Made by a program: the position numbers and the translations under genes. 64,000 nt of DNA from the NCBI RefSeq assembly GCF_003259845.1, contig NZ_QLMJ01000008.1, positions 62,001 through 126,000 of the forward strand, given 5' to 3'. Shown here piece by piece: positions 41,407-51,108 of the stretch; within the stretch, counting starts at the first letter, position 1, and every line of letters starts with the position of its first letter. The stretch comes from Actinoplanes lutulentus (lineage in GTDB: Bacteria; Actinomycetota; Actinomycetes; Mycobacteriales; Micromonosporaceae). The notes below the pieces were generated by a model. It was given only the letters and a program-made list of their open reading frames with translations. It had not been told where the DNA came from and did not search any database.

Positions 41407-43014
41407 CTACGGGCGCTGGTCCTCCCAGTAGCGGCGTTCGATCCTGTCCGGGTCGTTGACGATGGTGCAGTCGGCGTCGATCCACATCGTGGCGCGGGTC
41501 TTCGGTGTGTAGGCGGGCCATCGCGGGACGCCGGGCGCGGCGGGGTGGCCGGTGCGGGCGAAGCCGGCCCACAGCGCGCTCATGTGCCGGGCGGTGGCTC
41601 GCCGTCCCGGCAATGCGTCGCCGCTCAGGGTGGCGAACTTGAGCGGGATGTCGGAGGCGTGTGGTGAGCCGAGCGGGAAGCGGGTGCCGGGTACGAGTGT
41701 CGGGTCGGGATAGGCGAGCTGGTACATGTACGCCGGCGCACGGTGCTGAGCGTGCTTCGCTTCGGCGATCTTGATGGCGTCCCGCCAGATCGGCGAGGTG
41801 GTGATGGCGAAGTAGAGCTGCGCCGGAGTCGCACCGGGGCGTGACCGGCGGAACGTGTCGATGATGCGGTCGAGTTCCGCACCCTGGTAGGTGCCGCTCA
41901 GCCGGCTGCGCAGCCCGGCGTCGTCGATGCTGAAGATGTCGGGCGGGCCGAACAGGCTGAAGAACACCGTCTCGTCGCGGGTGGTGCCGACCATCAGCGG
42001 TTTGCCGGCCGAGAACGGAGCGGCGCCGCCGGCGAACGGGTGCCGCGGAATGATCGTGCCGTCGACGAAGGCGCCGAAGCCGGGCAGCGGGTCCGGGTCA
42101 CCCCAGGGCGCGACCCCGTTCGCGGCTTCTGACTGCTGGATCTCCAGCAGCCGGGCGGCCGGGATGTCGTGCAGCGTACGCACGTCACGCCGGGTCAGCC
42201 CGAGCAGGTGCAGGGTGCGCTCGGCACGGGCGGTGGCACCGTCCCGGGTCGGGAACCGCAGCGGCGCGGCGCTCTCGATCGACGCCTTGTGGAACAGCCG
42301 CGAAGCAGCCGGCATGGTGTACACGGCCGCGGTCTTGGCGCCGCCGCCGCTCTCGCCCCAGACCATGACGTTGTCCGGGTCTCCGCCGAAGTGCTCGATG
42401 TTCTCCGCCGTCCAGCGCAGCGCCGCGAGGATGTCGAGCATCCCCTGGTTGGCGGCGTAGTCGCCGAACGATCCGAGGTGGAGGTAGCCGAGCAGGCCGA
42501 GCCGGTGGTGGGACTCGACGACCACCACGTCGTGGCGACGAGCCAGGTAGGAGCCGTCCTGCCCGGTCGCGGACCCCGAGCCGATCATGTAGCCGCCGCC
42601 GTGGTTGTAGAACATCACCGGCCGGCGTTTGCGGTCGGCGGCCGGGGTCCAGACGTTGAGGTACAGGCAGTCCTCGGACGGCGCCGGCATCCGGCCGTTG
42701 CCGCCGGGTCCCATCTCGCCGCCGGCCGCCTGATAGGCGGGGTTGGGAAAGTCGACGGTGTCCCGCACGCCGCGCCAACCGCGAGGCGGCTTCGGCGCCT
42801 GGAAACGGAGCTTGCCGAGCGGCGGCGTGGCATAGGGGACGCCGAGAAACTTCACGATGCCGTCCTCGCGACGGCCACGCACCCGGCCATAACGGGTCAC
42901 GGCCTCGTCTCGGGCGTGCCCATGACCCGCCTGAGCCGGCACCCCGGCCAACGACGAGGCGGCCACCGCCAGCGAACCGCCGATCAGCACTCTGCGAGTA
43001 ACGGGACTGTCCAT
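41407..43014 (-). CDS. Type B carboxylesterase with Tat-like signal
   Basis: 535 residues from ATG 43014, which has AGGAGGA (43021-43027) at ideal spacing; a TTG two codons upstream was rejected. TRRVLIGGS at the N-terminus suggests Tat export, with cleavage near residue 29. The fold is clear: FLGVPYATPPLGKLRF, SEDCLYLNVWTP, oxyanion NHGGG, and nucleophile Ser222 in GESGGG. It hydrolyses carboxylic esters outside the cell. As the last gene of the rhamnoside locus it may remove acyl or aryl groups (acetyl, feruloyl and similar) from plant glycosides. Confidence 0.9.
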   Translation of the reverse strand: MDSPVTRRVLIGGSLAVAASSLAGVPAQAGHGHARDEAVTRYGRVRGRREDGIVKFLGVPYATPPLGKLRFQAPKPPRGWRGVRDTVDFPNPAYQAAGGEMGPGGNGRMPAPSEDCLYLNVWTPAADRKRRPVMFYNHGGGYMIGSGSATGQDGSYLARRHDVVVVESHHRLGLLGYLHLGSFGDYAANQGMLDILAALRWTAENIEHFGGDPDNVMVWGESGGGAKTAAVYTMPAASRLFHKASIESAAPLRFPTRDGATARAERTLHLLGLTRRDVRTLHDIPAARLLEIQQSEAANGVAPWGDPDPLPGFGAFVDGTIIPRHPFAGGAAPFSAGKPLMVGTTRDETVFFSLFGPPDIFSIDDAGLRSRLSGTYQGAELDRIIDTFRRSRPGATPAQLYFAITTSPIWRDAIKIAEAKHAQHRAPAYMYQLAYPDPTLVPGTRFPLGSPHASDIPLKFATLSGDALPGRRATARHMSALWAGFARTGHPAAPGVPRWPAYTPKTRATMWIDADCTIVNDPDRIERRYWEDQRP

Positions 43015-43016
43015 GA

Positions 43017-44171
43017 TCAATCCTCCTGGATGATGTCGGCGAAGGCGTACGCGCTCGGTTTGGGCCGGCGGGTGAAGTCGTCGTCAACGGCGATCAGCCC
43101 GAACTTCGGCCGATAGCCCTCGCTCCACTCGAAGTTGTCGAACGCCGACAAGTGCAGATAGCCGCGCACGTCGGCACCTTCGGCGATCGCCTGCCGCACC
43201 GCCGCGACGTGCGAGCGCAGGTACGCGACCCGTTCGGTGTCGTCGGTGGTGGCGATGCCGTTCTCGGTGACAAATAGCGGCAGGCCAACGCGAGCGGCGC
43301 GGTGCAGCATCTCGCGCAGCCCGTCCGGGTGCACGGCCCAGCCCATCTGCGTGACCGGCACGTCCTGCGGTGGTGGTGCGAAGAAGAACGGCGACGAGGC
43401 GTCCACCCACTGTTTGCGGTAGTACTGCACGCCGAGCCAGTCGCCGCCGTCGACGCCGGTCAGGCCGTCGAGGTAGCGGTCGACGATCTCGTGCCGCATC
43501 ACGTCCACAAACGAGCCGGAGCCGGCCAGCAGCGGCAGTTGCACGGCCAGGCCGATCCGCAGACCGCCGGCGGCACGGATCGCCGGGACGGCCGCGAGGT
43601 GGGCGTCGAGCAGGACACCACCGACCCGCCGCCACAGGGCAGGGTTGGTGACGCCGGGCGGGTGGTAGCCCTCGAGATAACCGTGCAGGGCGATCATCTG
43701 TGGTTCGTTGATGGTGCAGATGTACGGCATCAGGTCGCCGAACTCGGCCGTCACCCGAGCGCAGTAACGAGCAAAGAGAGAAACAGCGTCGGGCGCGAGC
43801 CACCCGCCCCGGGAGGCGAGCCAGCGCGGCAGGGTGAAGTGGTGCAGCGTGACGAAGGCGGTCATGCCGGTCTCGGCCAGGGCGGTGAGCACCCGCCGGT
43901 AGTGGTCGGCGGCGGCGCGGCTGAACTGGCCGGGCGCGGGTTCGATCCGGGACCACTCCAGCGACAGTCGATGCGCGGTGTGGCCCAGCGATGCCAGGAG
44001 CGCGAAGTCATCGGCGTACCGATGGAAGTGATCGATGCCGTCGCCGGACGACCACCTCGCGGCAGAGGCGGGATTTTGCTCGAAGTCCCACCAGTCGTTG
44101 TTGGTGTTGCCGCCTTCGACCTGGTGGGCGGAGGTGGCGCTGCCCCAGAGGAAGCCGTCGGGGAAGGTCAC
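43017..44171 (-). CDS. GH1 beta-glucosidase
   Basis: 384 residues from GTG 44171 with AAAGGA 6 bases upstream; the open frame upstream runs through a hairpin and was rejected. Family hallmarks are FPDGFLWGSATSAHQVEG at the N-terminus, acid/base Glu156 in TINEPQ and nucleophile Glu303 in VTENG. It is shorter than usual for GH1 (about 450 residues); the segment between the two catalytic residues is compact. No signal peptide, so it acts on imported glycosides in the cytoplasm. It fits with removal of glucose after rhamnose is cut from rutinose-like disaccharides. Confidence 0.9.
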   Translation of the reverse strand: MTFPDGFLWGSATSAHQVEGGNTNNDWWDFEQNPASAARWSSGDGIDHFHRYADDFALLASLGHTAHRLSLEWSRIEPAPGQFSRAAADHYRRVLTALAETGMTAFVTLHHFTLPRWLASRGGWLAPDAVSLFARYCARVTAEFGDLMPYICTINEPQMIALHGYLEGYHPPGVTNPALWRRVGGVLLDAHLAAVPAIRAAGGLRIGLAVQLPLLAGSGSFVDVMRHEIVDRYLDGLTGVDGGDWLGVQYYRKQWVDASSPFFFAPPPQDVPVTQMGWAVHPDGLREMLHRAARVGLPLFVTENGIATTDDTERVAYLRSHVAAVRQAIAEGADVRGYLHLSAFDNFEWSEGYRPKFGLIAVDDDFTRRPKPSAYAFADIIQED

Positions 44172-44189
44172 GCCGGTCCTTTCGAGAGC

Positions 44190-44223
44190 GGCCCGGCCGC
44201 CACCGGAGAGCGGCGGCCGGGCC
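44190..44223 (-). terminator. 12-bp hairpin between GH78 and GH1 genes
   Basis: GGCCCGGCCGCC and its exact complement flank a 10-base loop, within the 58-base gap after the secreted GH78 stop. It may terminate, or partly attenuate, transcription before the GH1 and esterase genes, or protect the upstream mRNA. Confidence 0.65.
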
Positions 44224-44229
44224 GGGGAA

Positions 44230-47200
44230 TCACCAGTGATAGGTGCCGGACGGCACCTGGTAGACGGCATAGCCACCGTCGAGGCGCAGGAACGTCGCCC
44301 GGCGCGGGGTGCGGGCCACCCGGCCGCCCAGGGTGGGCACCCAGACCTGAGCGGTGGTGTTCGGCGGGATGGTGGCGGTCAGTTTCAGCCGGTTGCCGTC
44401 CCGCTTCCATTCCGAGCGGGCGGTGCCCTGCGGCGTGACATAGGAACCGCGGACGAACGTCAGGTCGCCGACCACCTTGGGTTGGATGACCAGTTCGCGG
44501 TAGGCGACCGTGCCCTCGGCCGCCCGGATGCCGGCCAGGCCCGCGTGGAACCACTCCTCGATCTGGGCGAGGATCATGTGGTTCTTGGAGTCGCCGCGGT
44601 TCCACCGCTCCCCCATGGTGGTCATGCCGCCCGGGTTCGCGACGGTGGACTCCATGAAGTAGCCGTAACTGGGCTGTTCATCCTCCTGGATGAGGTCCCA
44701 GAGCACGTCGTCACGGCCACCGGCAGACAGCGCCCGCACGGTCGGCGCCATGCCGATGGTGCCGCCGCTGAAGTGCGGACCGTCGCCGTTCGGGTGGAAC
44801 GCGTAGATCATCGCGATCAAACCGTCGAGGACTACCTGCCGCTCGGCGTCCGGCACCAGACCGGCGTCGAGCGCGAGCGCCTGGGCCGTCTGGGAGACAG
44901 CACCGTTGTCCGCGTAGAGCCGGCGAGCCGGATCCCAGAACGTGTTGTGGAAAGCTGCGGCGATTTCGGCTGACAGTTCCGAGTATTTCCGGGCGTCCGC
45001 CGATCGACCAAGATCAGAAGCCAGCGCCGCCAACGAAGAGATCATCGTGTAGTAACCCCAGGTCCCGGTGATCCGCCCGGAAACCGGCTCGGCCGACACC
45101 CAGTCGGCGAGGGCCGCGTCGACGATGTGACCGGCCGCCTTCTGCCGGGCGATGTAGTCGGCGAACGCCACCATCTGCGGGTAGTACCGCTCAGCGGTGG
45201 AGACGTCGCCGTAGAGCTGCCGGAGGAACCCCGGCACCAGGATGATCGCGTTACCCCAGTTGATCTCGTCGCCGAACCGCCCGGTGTAACCCCAGTCGTA
45301 GACCGGCGTCTTGAGCGCCACGTTGCCGGCCATCGGCGTGTCCGCGATTGATTGCCCCTCGACCAGATGGTGCTCGTGGGTGCGCAGATAAGCGGACAGG
45401 TCGAAGTTCCGGTGGATCGAGCCCATCGGCATCGTGTAGTCGGCCGGGTAGGACAGCTTCTCCCGCCCGGGACAGTCGGTGAACACCGACTGGATGTTGC
45501 CGGCGAACGAGTACCAGGCCATCTCGTGGATCCGGTTGACTCGCGCGTTCGACGTGGTCACCGCGCCGGCGACCGGCGTGTCGGCCTGCACCCGAAGCCC
45601 CGTGACCAGGTCCGGCGCAGGCACAAAGGACGACGGCAGCCCGCTGACCTGCACCCACTGCATGCCGAAGTAGTTGAAGTCCGGCCGCCAGGTCTCGCCA
45701 CCGCGCAGCCCGGCCGTCGTATAGGTGTTGAACAGGTCAACACCCCGGCTTCCACCACCGCCCTTGAGCGATGCCTGATCGACAGTGCCGTCGGCCGCGA
45801 GGGATTCGGCCGGCGAGATCCGGATCGTGGTGCCGGCCGGCAGGCCCGTCACCCGCAGCTGCGGCAGGCCGACGATGTTCTGCCCGAAATCGAACACCCA
45901 CGTGCCCGGCACCGGATTGGTGACCGCCACCGGCTTGAACGTTTCAGCGACGGTGATGGGCGGCGCAGTGCGGCCGACCAGCCGAGTGGCCAGGTTCGGC
46001 GGCGGCGCGATCCCGGCCGCGATCCATCCCATCGCGGTGCCGTCACGCCGCTTCGCGGCTGCCGACAGGTCGGATTTGGGCTGGTCCCAGCCGGGCTGCT
46101 CACGGCGCGCGTCATGATCGCTGCCGGAATACCAGGCATCGGTGATCAGTGGGCCCAGCGCCGCGCGCCACTCACGGTCCGAGACGATCACCGTCTCTTT
46201 CCCACCCGCGTACGCGATTTCGAGCCGCGCGATGAACCGAGGAGTGACCGCTGCTCCGGCGCTGGCGTCGCTGGCGGCGATGTTGTTGCCGGACCCGGTG
46301 ACCGTGACGCCGGCCGCATGCGGCTTCGACAGCCCCGGCGTGACGGTGATGCTGTCGGCGCCGATCGCGGTGATGACCCGCGACTCCAGGTTGTCGCCGC
46401 CGTCGCCGGTGTCGACGTTGAGGGTGCCGCCGACGTGATAGCCGGTGACGCTGCTCAGCGTGACGGTGGTGGCCCCGGCTTCGACCGCGCCGGACAGGGT
46501 GCCGGTGCCCTTGAGCTGGCTCTGCCACCACGCGTACGGCGCGGTACGCCCGACCGCCGGGTTGGTGACGCTGCGCCGGACGTAGGCAGGACCGTTGCCG
46601 AGCCGCACACCGACGGTGTTGGAACCCTGCTTCACTGAGGAGGTGATGTCGTAGACCCGGTACTCGCTGGAGAGCTGGTAGTTGGAGTACCCCGGCGCCA
46701 GAACCTCATCGGTCAGGGATCGGCCGTTGACGGTGGCCAGGTGCAGGCCGACGCCGGAGAGGTAGAGCCGGGCCCGGATGACCTTGCGGTGCGGGTCGGT
46801 CCTGAACTGCCGGGCGAAGATCGGCATCGGCTGGGTCTCGGTGCGGCCGGGGTATTCGATCCAGCGCGCACCACCCCAGTCGCTCTGCTCCAGCAGGCCG
46901 TTCTCCCAGGTGGACGGCCGGCTCCAGTCGGTGGCGTGCCGGTTGGCGTCCCAGGCGCGGACCTGCCAGGTCACCCGCTGCCGGGAGGTAAGCGCCTTGC
47001 CGCCGTACCGGACGCCGGACTGGACGGCCGAGGTCACCCTGCCGGAGTCCCAGAGAAGCCGGCTGCCGTCGTGGACCCGGATCTGGTAGGCGGTCTGCCG
47101 GTCCGCGGCGGCCGATGTCGTCTCGGCGAATCGCCAGCTCAGCACCGGGTTCGGGGCGTCGAGGCCGAGCGGCTGGTCACCGCGTCCGTTGACGCGAAGT

Positions 47201-47304
47201 CCGACGACACGCAGGCCGGGTGCGTGGGCGGAGGCGGGGCTCGCGGTCAACAGGGTTGCGGAGGGGACGGCAAGGGACAGTCCCAGTGCTGTGCGGCGCT
47301 TCAT
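44230..47304 (-). CDS. Secreted GH78 alpha-L-rhamnosidase
   Basis: 1024 residues. An N-terminal export signal (MKRR, hydrophobic stretch, ASPASAHA) precedes the bacterial rhamnosidase N-domain (LRVNGRGDQPLGLDAPNPVLSW), beta-sandwich modules, and the (alpha/alpha)6 catalytic domain with FTDCPGREKLSYPADY. The C-terminal beta domain ends GTARSEWKRDGNRLKLTATIPPNTTAQVWVP. An unusual 80-residue insert (about 265-350) rich in Thr/Val/Gly interrupts the second beta domain. It removes terminal alpha-L-rhamnose from plant glycosides or polysaccharides outside the cell. It overlaps the binding-protein gene by 4 bases. Confidence 0.92.
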   Translation of the reverse strand: MKRRTALGLSLAVPSATLLTASPASAHAPGLRVVGLRVNGRGDQPLGLDAPNPVLSWRFAETTSAAADRQTAYQIRVHDGSRLLWDSGRVTSAVQSGVRYGGKALTSRQRVTWQVRAWDANRHATDWSRPSTWENGLLEQSDWGGARWIEYPGRTETQPMPIFARQFRTDPHRKVIRARLYLSGVGLHLATVNGRSLTDEVLAPGYSNYQLSSEYRVYDITSSVKQGSNTVGVRLGNGPAYVRRSVTNPAVGRTAPYAWWQSQLKGTGTLSGAVEAGATTVTLSSVTGYHVGGTLNVDTGDGGDNLESRVITAIGADSITVTPGLSKPHAAGVTVTGSGNNIAASDASAGAAVTPRFIARLEIAYAGGKETVIVSDREWRAALGPLITDAWYSGSDHDARREQPGWDQPKSDLSAAAKRRDGTAMGWIAAGIAPPPNLATRLVGRTAPPITVAETFKPVAVTNPVPGTWVFDFGQNIVGLPQLRVTGLPAGTTIRISPAESLAADGTVDQASLKGGGGSRGVDLFNTYTTAGLRGGETWRPDFNYFGMQWVQVSGLPSSFVPAPDLVTGLRVQADTPVAGAVTTSNARVNRIHEMAWYSFAGNIQSVFTDCPGREKLSYPADYTMPMGSIHRNFDLSAYLRTHEHHLVEGQSIADTPMAGNVALKTPVYDWGYTGRFGDEINWGNAIILVPGFLRQLYGDVSTAERYYPQMVAFADYIARQKAAGHIVDAALADWVSAEPVSGRITGTWGYYTMISSLAALASDLGRSADARKYSELSAEIAAAFHNTFWDPARRLYADNGAVSQTAQALALDAGLVPDAERQVVLDGLIAMIYAFHPNGDGPHFSGGTIGMAPTVRALSAGGRDDVLWDLIQEDEQPSYGYFMESTVANPGGMTTMGERWNRGDSKNHMILAQIEEWFHAGLAGIRAAEGTVAYRELVIQPKVVGDLTFVRGSYVTPQGTARSEWKRDGNRLKLTATIPPNTTAQVWVPTLGGRVARTPRRATFLRLDGGYAVYQVPSGTYHW

Positions 47305-48551
47305 GCTCCGGCCTTGTAGTCGGTGTCCATGTCCGCCAGGACGTCGGCGGCGGTGGCCTGGTTGCTGAAGACCTCCTGCAGGCCGCTGAGCATGGTCTGC
47401 TGCACCTTGGCGTTGGGCCAGAGCTGGTCCATGAACGGCACGGTCTTGTTGCCCTCGACGAACGAGGTCAGCTCGGCCAGACCCGGGTCGACGGTGGTGC
47501 CGGCGCCGGACAGGGTCGGCAGGCTGCCCTGCGCCTCGTTGAACGTCTTCATGCCTTCCGGCGACATCACGAAGTTGACGAACTTCAGCGCGAGATCGGG
47601 GTTCTTGGCCTTGGCGTTGACGCCGTACCCGGCGCCGGCGGCCGCGGGCATGATGAACTGCGCCGCGTCGTCGGTGGCCGGCAGCGCCTTCATGCTGAAC
47701 GTCCCGGCCGGGTTCTTGCCCTTGAGCAGCCCGATGATCCAGTTGCCCTGGATGATGCCGAGCGTCTTGCCGGTGGCGGCAAGCGTCTGGCTGGCCTCGT
47801 AACTGGTGCCGAGCGGGTCCTTCTGGAAGCAGCCGGCACCCGACATTTCTTCATATTTTGCCATCGCAACCGTCCACGGCGAACCGGCGAAGGTGGCCTG
47901 CCCGGCCGCCATCTTGGTGTCGAAGTCCTTGTCGGCGCTGTAGACCGTGGTGGCGACCAGGGCGTACAGGGCGATCTGGGTGACCCAGTTGTCCTGGATG
48001 CCGAGCGCGAACGCCGGCGTGCCCTTGCCGGCGGCGGCCTTGCAGAACGCCAGCAGATCGGTCCAGGTGCCCGGCGCCGTGAGTCCGGACTTGGTCAGCG
48101 CCTCGTCGTTGTAGACCGCGCCGATGCCGTTGAGCCCGAACAGCGCGTTGTACGTCTTGCCGTCGTACTGGGCGACCTGCTTGAACGCGTCCGGCAGCTG
48201 GGCGGCCCACGGCTGGTCGGACAGGTCGCGCAGGTAACCGGGCTTGGCGATCACGTAGGTGGCGCCGGGGTTGCCGTTGCCGGGCCAGACGGTCATCACG
48301 TCCGGTGCCGTGCCGGACGACAGCTGGGTGCGGATCTGCTGCTGGTACTGGTCGGCGCCGCTGGTGGACAGGTTCACCGTGACGCCGGGGTTGGCGGCCT
48401 TGAACGCGTCGACGACCTTCTCGATCGAACCCTGATCCACCGAGGCGATGGTCAGGGTCTGGTCGTCGCCGCTGCCGGAGCTGGATCCGGTGCCGCTGGA
48501 ACAGGCGGTGAGGAGGGTGGCGGCCGCGAAAGCGGCAAGGAATCGTTTCAT
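47301..48551 (-). CDS. Family 1 sugar-binding lipoprotein
   Basis: 416 residues. Signal peptide and lipobox LLTACSS are present. The family 1 pattern is clear (VVDAFKAANPGVTVNLSTSG, SSGTAPDVMTVWPGNGNP, AFVNFVMSPEGMKTF-like tail). It binds a sugar, here probably rhamnose, a rhamnoside or a rutinose-type disaccharide, and feeds the two permeases encoded at 51105-52852. It lies between two rhamnosidase genes, with a ribosome site AGGAGAAG just before the ATG. Confidence 0.92.
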   Translation of the reverse strand: MKRFLAAFAAATLLTACSSGTGSSSGSGDDQTLTIASVDQGSIEKVVDAFKAANPGVTVNLSTSGADQYQQQIRTQLSSGTAPDVMTVWPGNGNPGATYVIAKPGYLRDLSDQPWAAQLPDAFKQVAQYDGKTYNALFGLNGIGAVYNDEALTKSGLTAPGTWTDLLAFCKAAAGKGTPAFALGIQDNWVTQIALYALVATTVYSADKDFDTKMAAGQATFAGSPWTVAMAKYEEMSGAGCFQKDPLGTSYEASQTLAATGKTLGIIQGNWIIGLLKGKNPAGTFSMKALPATDDAAQFIMPAAAGAGYGVNAKAKNPDLALKFVNFVMSPEGMKTFNEAQGSLPTLSGAGTTVDPGLAELTSFVEGNKTVPFMDQLWPNAKVQQTMLSGLQEVFSNQATAADVLADMDTDYKAGA

Positions 48552-48576
48552 GATCTTCTCCTGCGTTGGAGATGAC

Positions 48577-51108
48577 TCAGACGGGGGTGGTGATGGTGTG
48601 GCGGCCGGACGTCAGCCGCCGAGGTTCGGCGTTCGGGAGGTGCACAATCGCGGTGCTTCCCGGCGGCACCGTGGCGGTCACGGTGAGCCGGTCGTCGTCG
48701 ATGGACCAGCCGCAGGCCACCAGGCCGCGGGCGGTCTCCTGTTCGGCCCGCGCCCACCTCAGCCGGCCGGTCGGGTCCGGGGTGGGTCGCAGCAGCAGCT
48801 CGGAATAGGCGATCGAGGCAGGTGTCTGGTCGATGCCGGCGACCCGCCCGTAGAGCCAGTCGCCGACGCTGCCCAGGCTGTAGTGGTTGAAGGAGTTCAT
48901 CGCAGCGGATTGGAAGCCGTGCTGTTCGGTCCAGCCGTCCCAGCGCTCCCAGATCGTGGTGGCGCCGTGCCGGATCGAGTAGTTCCAGGACGGGTACTCG
49001 TCCTGGTGCAGCAGGGCATAGGCGAGGTCGGCGCGGCCGAACTCGGTCAGCACCGGGCACAGCAGGGAGACGCCGACGAAGCCGGTGGTCAGCCGATTGC
49101 CGCGACTCTCGATGTCGGCCGCGAGATGCGCGGCCGCAAGCGGCCGGAGATGACCAGGGACAAGATCAAAGGCCAGACCCATGAGGTACGAGGTTTGCGT
49201 CGCACCCTTGATGCTGCCGTCGTCGCCGATGAACGCGCCGGCGAAGGCGTCCCGGATCGCCGCGTGCAGCTGCTTCCAGGGCTCGGCCGGCCGGCCGAGG
49301 ACCTCCGCGGCCGCCGCGACGATCGCGGTGCTGTGCGCGAAGTACGCGGTGGCGAGCACGTCGCGCGGGGTCTCCGCGTCGATCTGCAGCCAGTCGCCAT
49401 AGGAGTTGCCGGTGCGGTGCTCCCACAGCAGGTTCGGGTTGTGCCGGTGGATGTGCTCGACCCAGGCGGCCATCGCGTCGAAGCTGCGTTCCAGCACGCG
49501 CCGGTCGCCGTAGGTGCGCCACAGCAGCCACGGGATGATCACGCCGCCGTCGCCCCAGGCCGGTGCGCCCTCGCGGTCGAACGCGATGATCGGCGCGACG
49601 TCGCGGAACGCGCCGTCGGCGTTCTGGCCGCCGACGACGTCGCGCATCCAGCGGGCGAAGAACGCGGACACGTCGGCGTTGCGGGTCGCGGTGGGCGCGA
49701 ACACCTGGGCGTCGGCGAGCCAGCCGAGGCGCTCGTCGCGCTGCGGGCAGTCGGTCGGTACCGCGACGAAGTTGCCGCGCTGTCCCCACGCGATGTTGGC
49801 GTGCAGCTGGTTGACGGTGGCGTCCGAACACTCGAACCGGCCGGTCCACGGGGTGTCGGAATGCAGAACCTGGGCGGTTACGTCATCGCGGGCCGGCAGG
49901 TAGCCGTGGACCTCGGCGTACCGGAAGCCGTGGAAGGTGAATCGCGGCTCGAAGACCTCGACCGACCGGCCGGCGCAGATATAGGTGTCGGTGGCAGCGG
50001 CCCGGCGCAGATTGTCGAGATAGAGCGTGCCGTCCTCGTTGAGAACTTCGGCGTGGCGCAGGGTGATCCGCTGCCCGGCCACGGCGTTGCGGATGGTGAG
50101 GCGGACCCGGCCGACCAGGTTCTGACCGAAGTCGGCGATGCCGCCCTCGACCGTGACGGCCGGGAGTTCGGCGGTGACCCGGATCGGCGCGTCGGGTTCG
50201 GCGACCAGCGGTCCGGGGGCGGTGTCCAGGACGATGACCGGGCGCGGGGCGGACAGTTCGCGGCGGCCATCGGTGAACTGGCCCATCATCAGGTCGGCGG
50301 AGCGGATCGGGCCGTCGTGCTCGGTCCAGTCACCGTCGGTGGCGATGATCTGCTGGGAGCCGTCGGCGAAGTCGAGGACCAGCTGGGCGAGCAGTCCGGG
50401 GGCGTCGCCGTAGTGGCGGGCCGGGCGGCGCGGGTCGAAGCCGACATAGCCGCTCCACCAGCCGTCGGCGACGACCGCTTCGAGACGGTTGCCGCCGTCG
50501 CGCAGCAGCGCCGTGACGTCGTAGGTCTGGTACTGGACGCGCTGGTGGTACTCGGTCCAGCCGGGTGCCAGCTCGTGATCACCGATGCGGGTGCCGTTGA
50601 GGCTCGCCTCGTAGATCCCGCGGGCGGTGGCGTAAAGCCGGGCCCGGGCCGGCGCGGCCGCCAGGTGGAAGGTGCGGCCCAGGTGGATCGGCGCCTCGGT
50701 CACTCCGGGAGTGACCAGGTCGTCGTCGGTGGGCGGGTCGACCGGTGGCAGGGCACGCTGGTCGCGGCCGATCCAGACGGCGGTCCACGCCGACGGGTCG
50801 AGGAGCCCGGTTTCGAACCAGGACTCGGCGGCTTCGCGCGTACCCTCGTCGTCCCAGATCTCGACTGACCAGCGATAGCGAGTCGCCGGCCGCAAGGCCG
50901 GTCCTTCCCATGGGATCAACAGGGTCTCGGCGGATTCCCGGCGGCCGGTGTCCCAGACCTGGTCGTCACCGTCAAAAGCGGTGATTCGGTACGCGATCTG
51001 CGTGGCGCCGTTGCGGTCGGAGCGAAGTTTCCAGGACAGCCGGGGCCGGGTCTCGTCGAGGCCGAGTGGTTCGGTGCGCTGTTCGGTCTGCAAGCCGTAA
51101 GGGGTCAT
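48577..51108 (-). CDS. Cytoplasmic GH78 alpha-L-rhamnosidase
   Basis: 843 residues without signal peptide. Family layout: an N-terminal Ig-like domain (GLQTEQRTEPLGLDETRPRLSW), beta domains with DFGQNLVGRVRL, the catalytic (alpha/alpha)6 domain with TDCPQRDERLGWLADAQVF (about 452-470, with the proposed acidic catalytic residues at 458-459), then WERWDGWTEQHGF and NSFNHYSLGSVGDWLY, and a C-terminal beta domain. It hydrolyses rhamnosides after import. Its start overlaps the upstream permease stop as ATGA. Together with the secreted paralogue it covers both extracellular and intracellular steps. Confidence 0.93.
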   Translation of the reverse strand: MTPYGLQTEQRTEPLGLDETRPRLSWKLRSDRNGATQIAYRITAFDGDDQVWDTGRRESAETLLIPWEGPALRPATRYRWSVEIWDDEGTREAAESWFETGLLDPSAWTAVWIGRDQRALPPVDPPTDDDLVTPGVTEAPIHLGRTFHLAAAPARARLYATARGIYEASLNGTRIGDHELAPGWTEYHQRVQYQTYDVTALLRDGGNRLEAVVADGWWSGYVGFDPRRPARHYGDAPGLLAQLVLDFADGSQQIIATDGDWTEHDGPIRSADLMMGQFTDGRRELSAPRPVIVLDTAPGPLVAEPDAPIRVTAELPAVTVEGGIADFGQNLVGRVRLTIRNAVAGQRITLRHAEVLNEDGTLYLDNLRRAAATDTYICAGRSVEVFEPRFTFHGFRYAEVHGYLPARDDVTAQVLHSDTPWTGRFECSDATVNQLHANIAWGQRGNFVAVPTDCPQRDERLGWLADAQVFAPTATRNADVSAFFARWMRDVVGGQNADGAFRDVAPIIAFDREGAPAWGDGGVIIPWLLWRTYGDRRVLERSFDAMAAWVEHIHRHNPNLLWEHRTGNSYGDWLQIDAETPRDVLATAYFAHSTAIVAAAAEVLGRPAEPWKQLHAAIRDAFAGAFIGDDGSIKGATQTSYLMGLAFDLVPGHLRPLAAAHLAADIESRGNRLTTGFVGVSLLCPVLTEFGRADLAYALLHQDEYPSWNYSIRHGATTIWERWDGWTEQHGFQSAAMNSFNHYSLGSVGDWLYGRVAGIDQTPASIAYSELLLRPTPDPTGRLRWARAEQETARGLVACGWSIDDDRLTVTATVPPGSTAIVHLPNAEPRRLTSGRHTITTPV

